A stretch of 64,000 bases of DNA, taken from NCBI RefSeq assembly GCF_030815975.1, contig NZ_JAUSXL010000001.1:372001-436000 (forward strand), in the 5' to 3' direction. Shown one piece after another: positions 62,532 to 64,000 of the stretch (positions are counted from its first letter, which is position 1; the number at the start of each line of letters is the position of its first letter). The DNA comes from Variovorax paradoxus (lineage in GTDB: Bacteria; Pseudomonadota; Gammaproteobacteria; Burkholderiales; Burkholderiaceae_C). The position numbers and the translations under genes are program-made. The notes below the pieces were generated by a model. That model searched no databases, was not told the origin of the DNA, and worked only from the letters and a program-made list of their open reading frames with translations.

Positions 62532-63110
62532 ATGACCCAAAAACTCAAGATCGTCGCTGTCTCCGGCGGCCTGCAACGCCCCTCGCGCACGCTCGCGCTG
62601 GTCGAGGAACTGCTGGAAGGCCTGACCGACGCCTGGCCCGCCGAAACACGCCTCATCGAACTCGGCCAGCTGGTGCCCAGGTTCGGCGGCGCGGTGCAGC
62701 GCAGCCAGCTTCCGTCCGATGTCGAGCAGTCGCTCAAGGACGTCGAATCCGCCGACCTGCTGCTGGTGGCGAGCCCGATCTATCGTGGTTCCTACACCGG
62801 GCTCTTCAAGCACTTCTTCGACTTCGTTCATCACGAATCGCTGATCGACGTGCCGGTGCTGCTTGCGGCCACGGGCGGCAGCGACCGCCACGCGCTGGCA
62901 ATCGACCACCAGCTGCGTCCGCTGTTCAGCTTCTTCCAGGCCCACACGCTGCCGATCGGCGTCTATGCGACCGACAAGGAGTTCGAGAACTACCGCGTGA
63001 GCAGCGAGGCGCTGCGCGCACGCATTGCGTTGGCCGTCGAGCGGGCGCTGCCGGTGCTGCGCCAGCGCGCCAGCGGGCCGGTCGAGGTGCCCTCGCTGGC
63101 GCTGGCCTGA
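62532..63110 (+). CDS. msuE: NAD(P)H-dependent FMN reductase, MsuE/SsuE-like
   Basis: A 192-residue flavodoxin-fold reductase: VAVSGGLQRPSRTLALVEELL, a LLLVASPIYRGSYTGLFKHFFDF loop, and a TGGSDRHALAIDHQLRPLFSFF motif, which are MsuE/SsuE hallmarks. It supplies reduced FMN to a flavin-dependent sulfonate or sulfone monooxygenase. The next gene (10 bp after its stop) is the SfnB-like oxidoreductase that could use it. Divergent from the ABC operon. Confidence 0.85.
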   Translation: MTQKLKIVAVSGGLQRPSRTLALVEELLEGLTDAWPAETRLIELGQLVPRFGGAVQRSQLPSDVEQSLKDVESADLLLVASPIYRGSYTGLFKHFFDFVHHESLIDVPVLLAATGGSDRHALAIDHQLRPLFSFFQAHTLPIGVYATDKEFENYRVSSEALRARIALAVERALPVLRQRASGPVEVPSLALA

Positions 63111-63120
63111 GCGCTCTCCG

Positions 63121-64000
63121 ATGGCTTCCGAACACCAAGGGGTCGCCGTGCCGCGCAAACCGCGCGACCCCGATCCCGCGCGCGTGCAGCGCATCCGCAG
63201 CGACGACGAAGCGCTGGCGGCAGCGCACCGCCTTGCCGCGCTGTTCGCACCCGGCGCTTCCGCGCGCGACCGCGAGCGGCGCCTGCCGTGGGACGAGCTC
63301 GATCTCTGGTCCGAGAGCGGGCTCGGCGGCATCACCGTGCCGCGCGCGCATGGCGGCGCCGATGTGTCCTATGCCACGCTGGCCGAGATCTTCGTGATCC
63401 TGTCGGCCGCCGACGGCTCGCTCGGCCAGATCCCGCAGAACCACTTCGGCGTGCTGGGCGTGCTCCGCGAGATCGGCACCGAGGCGCAAAAGGCCCGCTT
63501 CTACGCCGAGGTGCTCGCGGGCCGGCGCCTGGGCAATGCGGGGCCGGAGCGGCGATCGAAGACCATCGTGGAGGGCGCGACACGGCTGCGCCGCACGCCC
63601 CGGGGCCTGCGCCTGGACGGCGAGCGCTTCTATTCGACCGGTGCGCTCTTCGCCCACCGCGTGCCGGCGCGCGCGCTCGACGACCAGGGCCGCGCCGTGC
63701 AGGTGTGGGTACCGCGCGATGCGCCGGGGCTCACGGTGGTCGACGACTGGTCTTCCTTCGGCCAGCGCACCACCGCCAGCGGCACCGTGCGCTTCGAGGC
63801 CGTGCCGGTCGACGAGGCGGACGTGCTGCCGCTCTGGCAGCTGGCCGACCGGCCCGGCCTCTTCGGCCCGGGCTCGCAGCTGCTGCAGGCCGCCATCGAC
63901 CAGGGTATTGCGCAGGCGGCACTCGCCGAGGCGGTGGCCTTCGTGCGCGCGCATGCGCGGCCCTGGACCGATGCCGGCGTGGCCCGCGCCGCGGACGACC
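63121..64000 (+). CDS. sfnB: SfnB-like sulfur acquisition oxidoreductase (acyl-CoA dehydrogenase fold; runs off right edge)
   Basis: The frame from ATG 63121 continues past the window for at least 293 codons. Its sequence (AHRLAALFAPGASARDRERRLPWDELDLWSESGLGGITVPRAHGG, GSLGQIPQNHFGVLG, VDDWSSFGQRTTASGTVRFEAVPV) is the SfnB/DszC group of acyl-CoA dehydrogenase-like flavin enzymes that take part in sulfone and dimethylsulfone use. It would need reduced FMN from the preceding reductase. The C-terminus is not in the window. Confidence 0.82.
   Translation, partial: MASEHQGVAVPRKPRDPDPARVQRIRSDDEALAAAHRLAALFAPGASARDRERRLPWDELDLWSESGLGGITVPRAHGGADVSYATLAEIFVILSAADGSLGQIPQNHFGVLGVLREIGTEAQKARFYAEVLAGRRLGNAGPERRSKTIVEGATRLRRTPRGLRLDGERFYSTGALFAHRVPARALDDQGRAVQVWVPRDAPGLTVVDDWSSFGQRTTASGTVRFEAVPVDEADVLPLWQLADRPGLFGPGSQLLQAAIDQGIAQAALAEAVAFVRAHARPWTDAGVARAADD

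Overview
The window is GC-rich DNA of a betaproteobacterium, most likely a member of the Comamonadaceae close to Variovorax. That placement is an inference from gene content: two periplasmic Bug/TctC-type receptors, a tctAB pair, many LysR/GntR/MarR/AraC regulators next to catabolic or transport genes, ESPR-type autotransporter signal peptides, and an organosulfur scavenging set with an SfnB-like oxidoreductase. It reads as chromosomal accessory and catabolic territory. I saw no rRNA, tRNA, CRISPR array, prophage or replication origin.

Layout. 1-5.1 kb: the 5' end of a probable sensor kinase, a decayed SMP-30 fragment, an RlmN-family rRNA methylase, small exported and regulatory proteins (CusF-like fold, Rnk) and tctAB. 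5.1-12.9 kb: an MFS transporter, a two-PAS diguanylate cyclase, a ParDE toxin-antitoxin pair, a methyltransferase, panD, a response-regulator-like protein without a phospho-acceptor Asp, then a gene-poor stretch holding a truncated ESPR adhesin leader joined to a BamE-like scrap. 12.9-24.1 kb: LysR/Bug/M20 hydrolase/AraC, an MFS gene whose 3' end is a composite duplication scar, and a LysR-controlled cassette (F420-type oxidoreductase, SRPBCC, SDR, SRPBCC). 24.1-33.5 kb: a catabolic island of polyamine-type ABC transporter, hydantoinase-like amidohydrolase, hydantoin/Asp racemase, amidase, maleate-isomerase-like protein and a GntR regulator. It shares a repeated TTGKATMCAA operator. 33.5-38.9 kb: one giant autotransporter. 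38.9-40.0 kb: an internally deleted IS3/IS150-type element abutting a beheaded hydrolase. 40-53.7 kb: assorted single genes (RidA, a DUF3883-like protein, a TehA-like channel, a GlxA regulator, a secreted zinc metalloprotease, an Asp/Asn beta-hydroxylase-like protein, an amidohydrolase, a FUSC pump, MarR, an orphan Bug receptor, a nucleotidyltransferase, a methyltransferase, an MBL-fold protein).

The most coherent system is the sulfur region from 53.8 kb to the right edge. A plus-strand operon encodes rhodanese, serine O-acetyltransferase, an XRE regulator, a family 2A encapsulin shell protein and a cysteine desulfurase. The desulfurase carries a 236-residue low-complexity N-terminal extension of the kind known to load cargo into encapsulins. 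Together these fit a sulfur-storing protein nanocompartment: SAT feeds cysteine synthesis, the desulfurase releases sulfur inside the shell, and rhodanese handles persulfide sulfur. It is followed by a convergent sulfonate/taurine-type ABC operon and a divergent FMN reductase plus SfnB-like monooxygenase, so sulfur acquisition and storage are side by side. A palindromic REP-type repeat lies in frame inside the desulfurase extension, and a related repeat pair sits in the neighbouring ABC operon.
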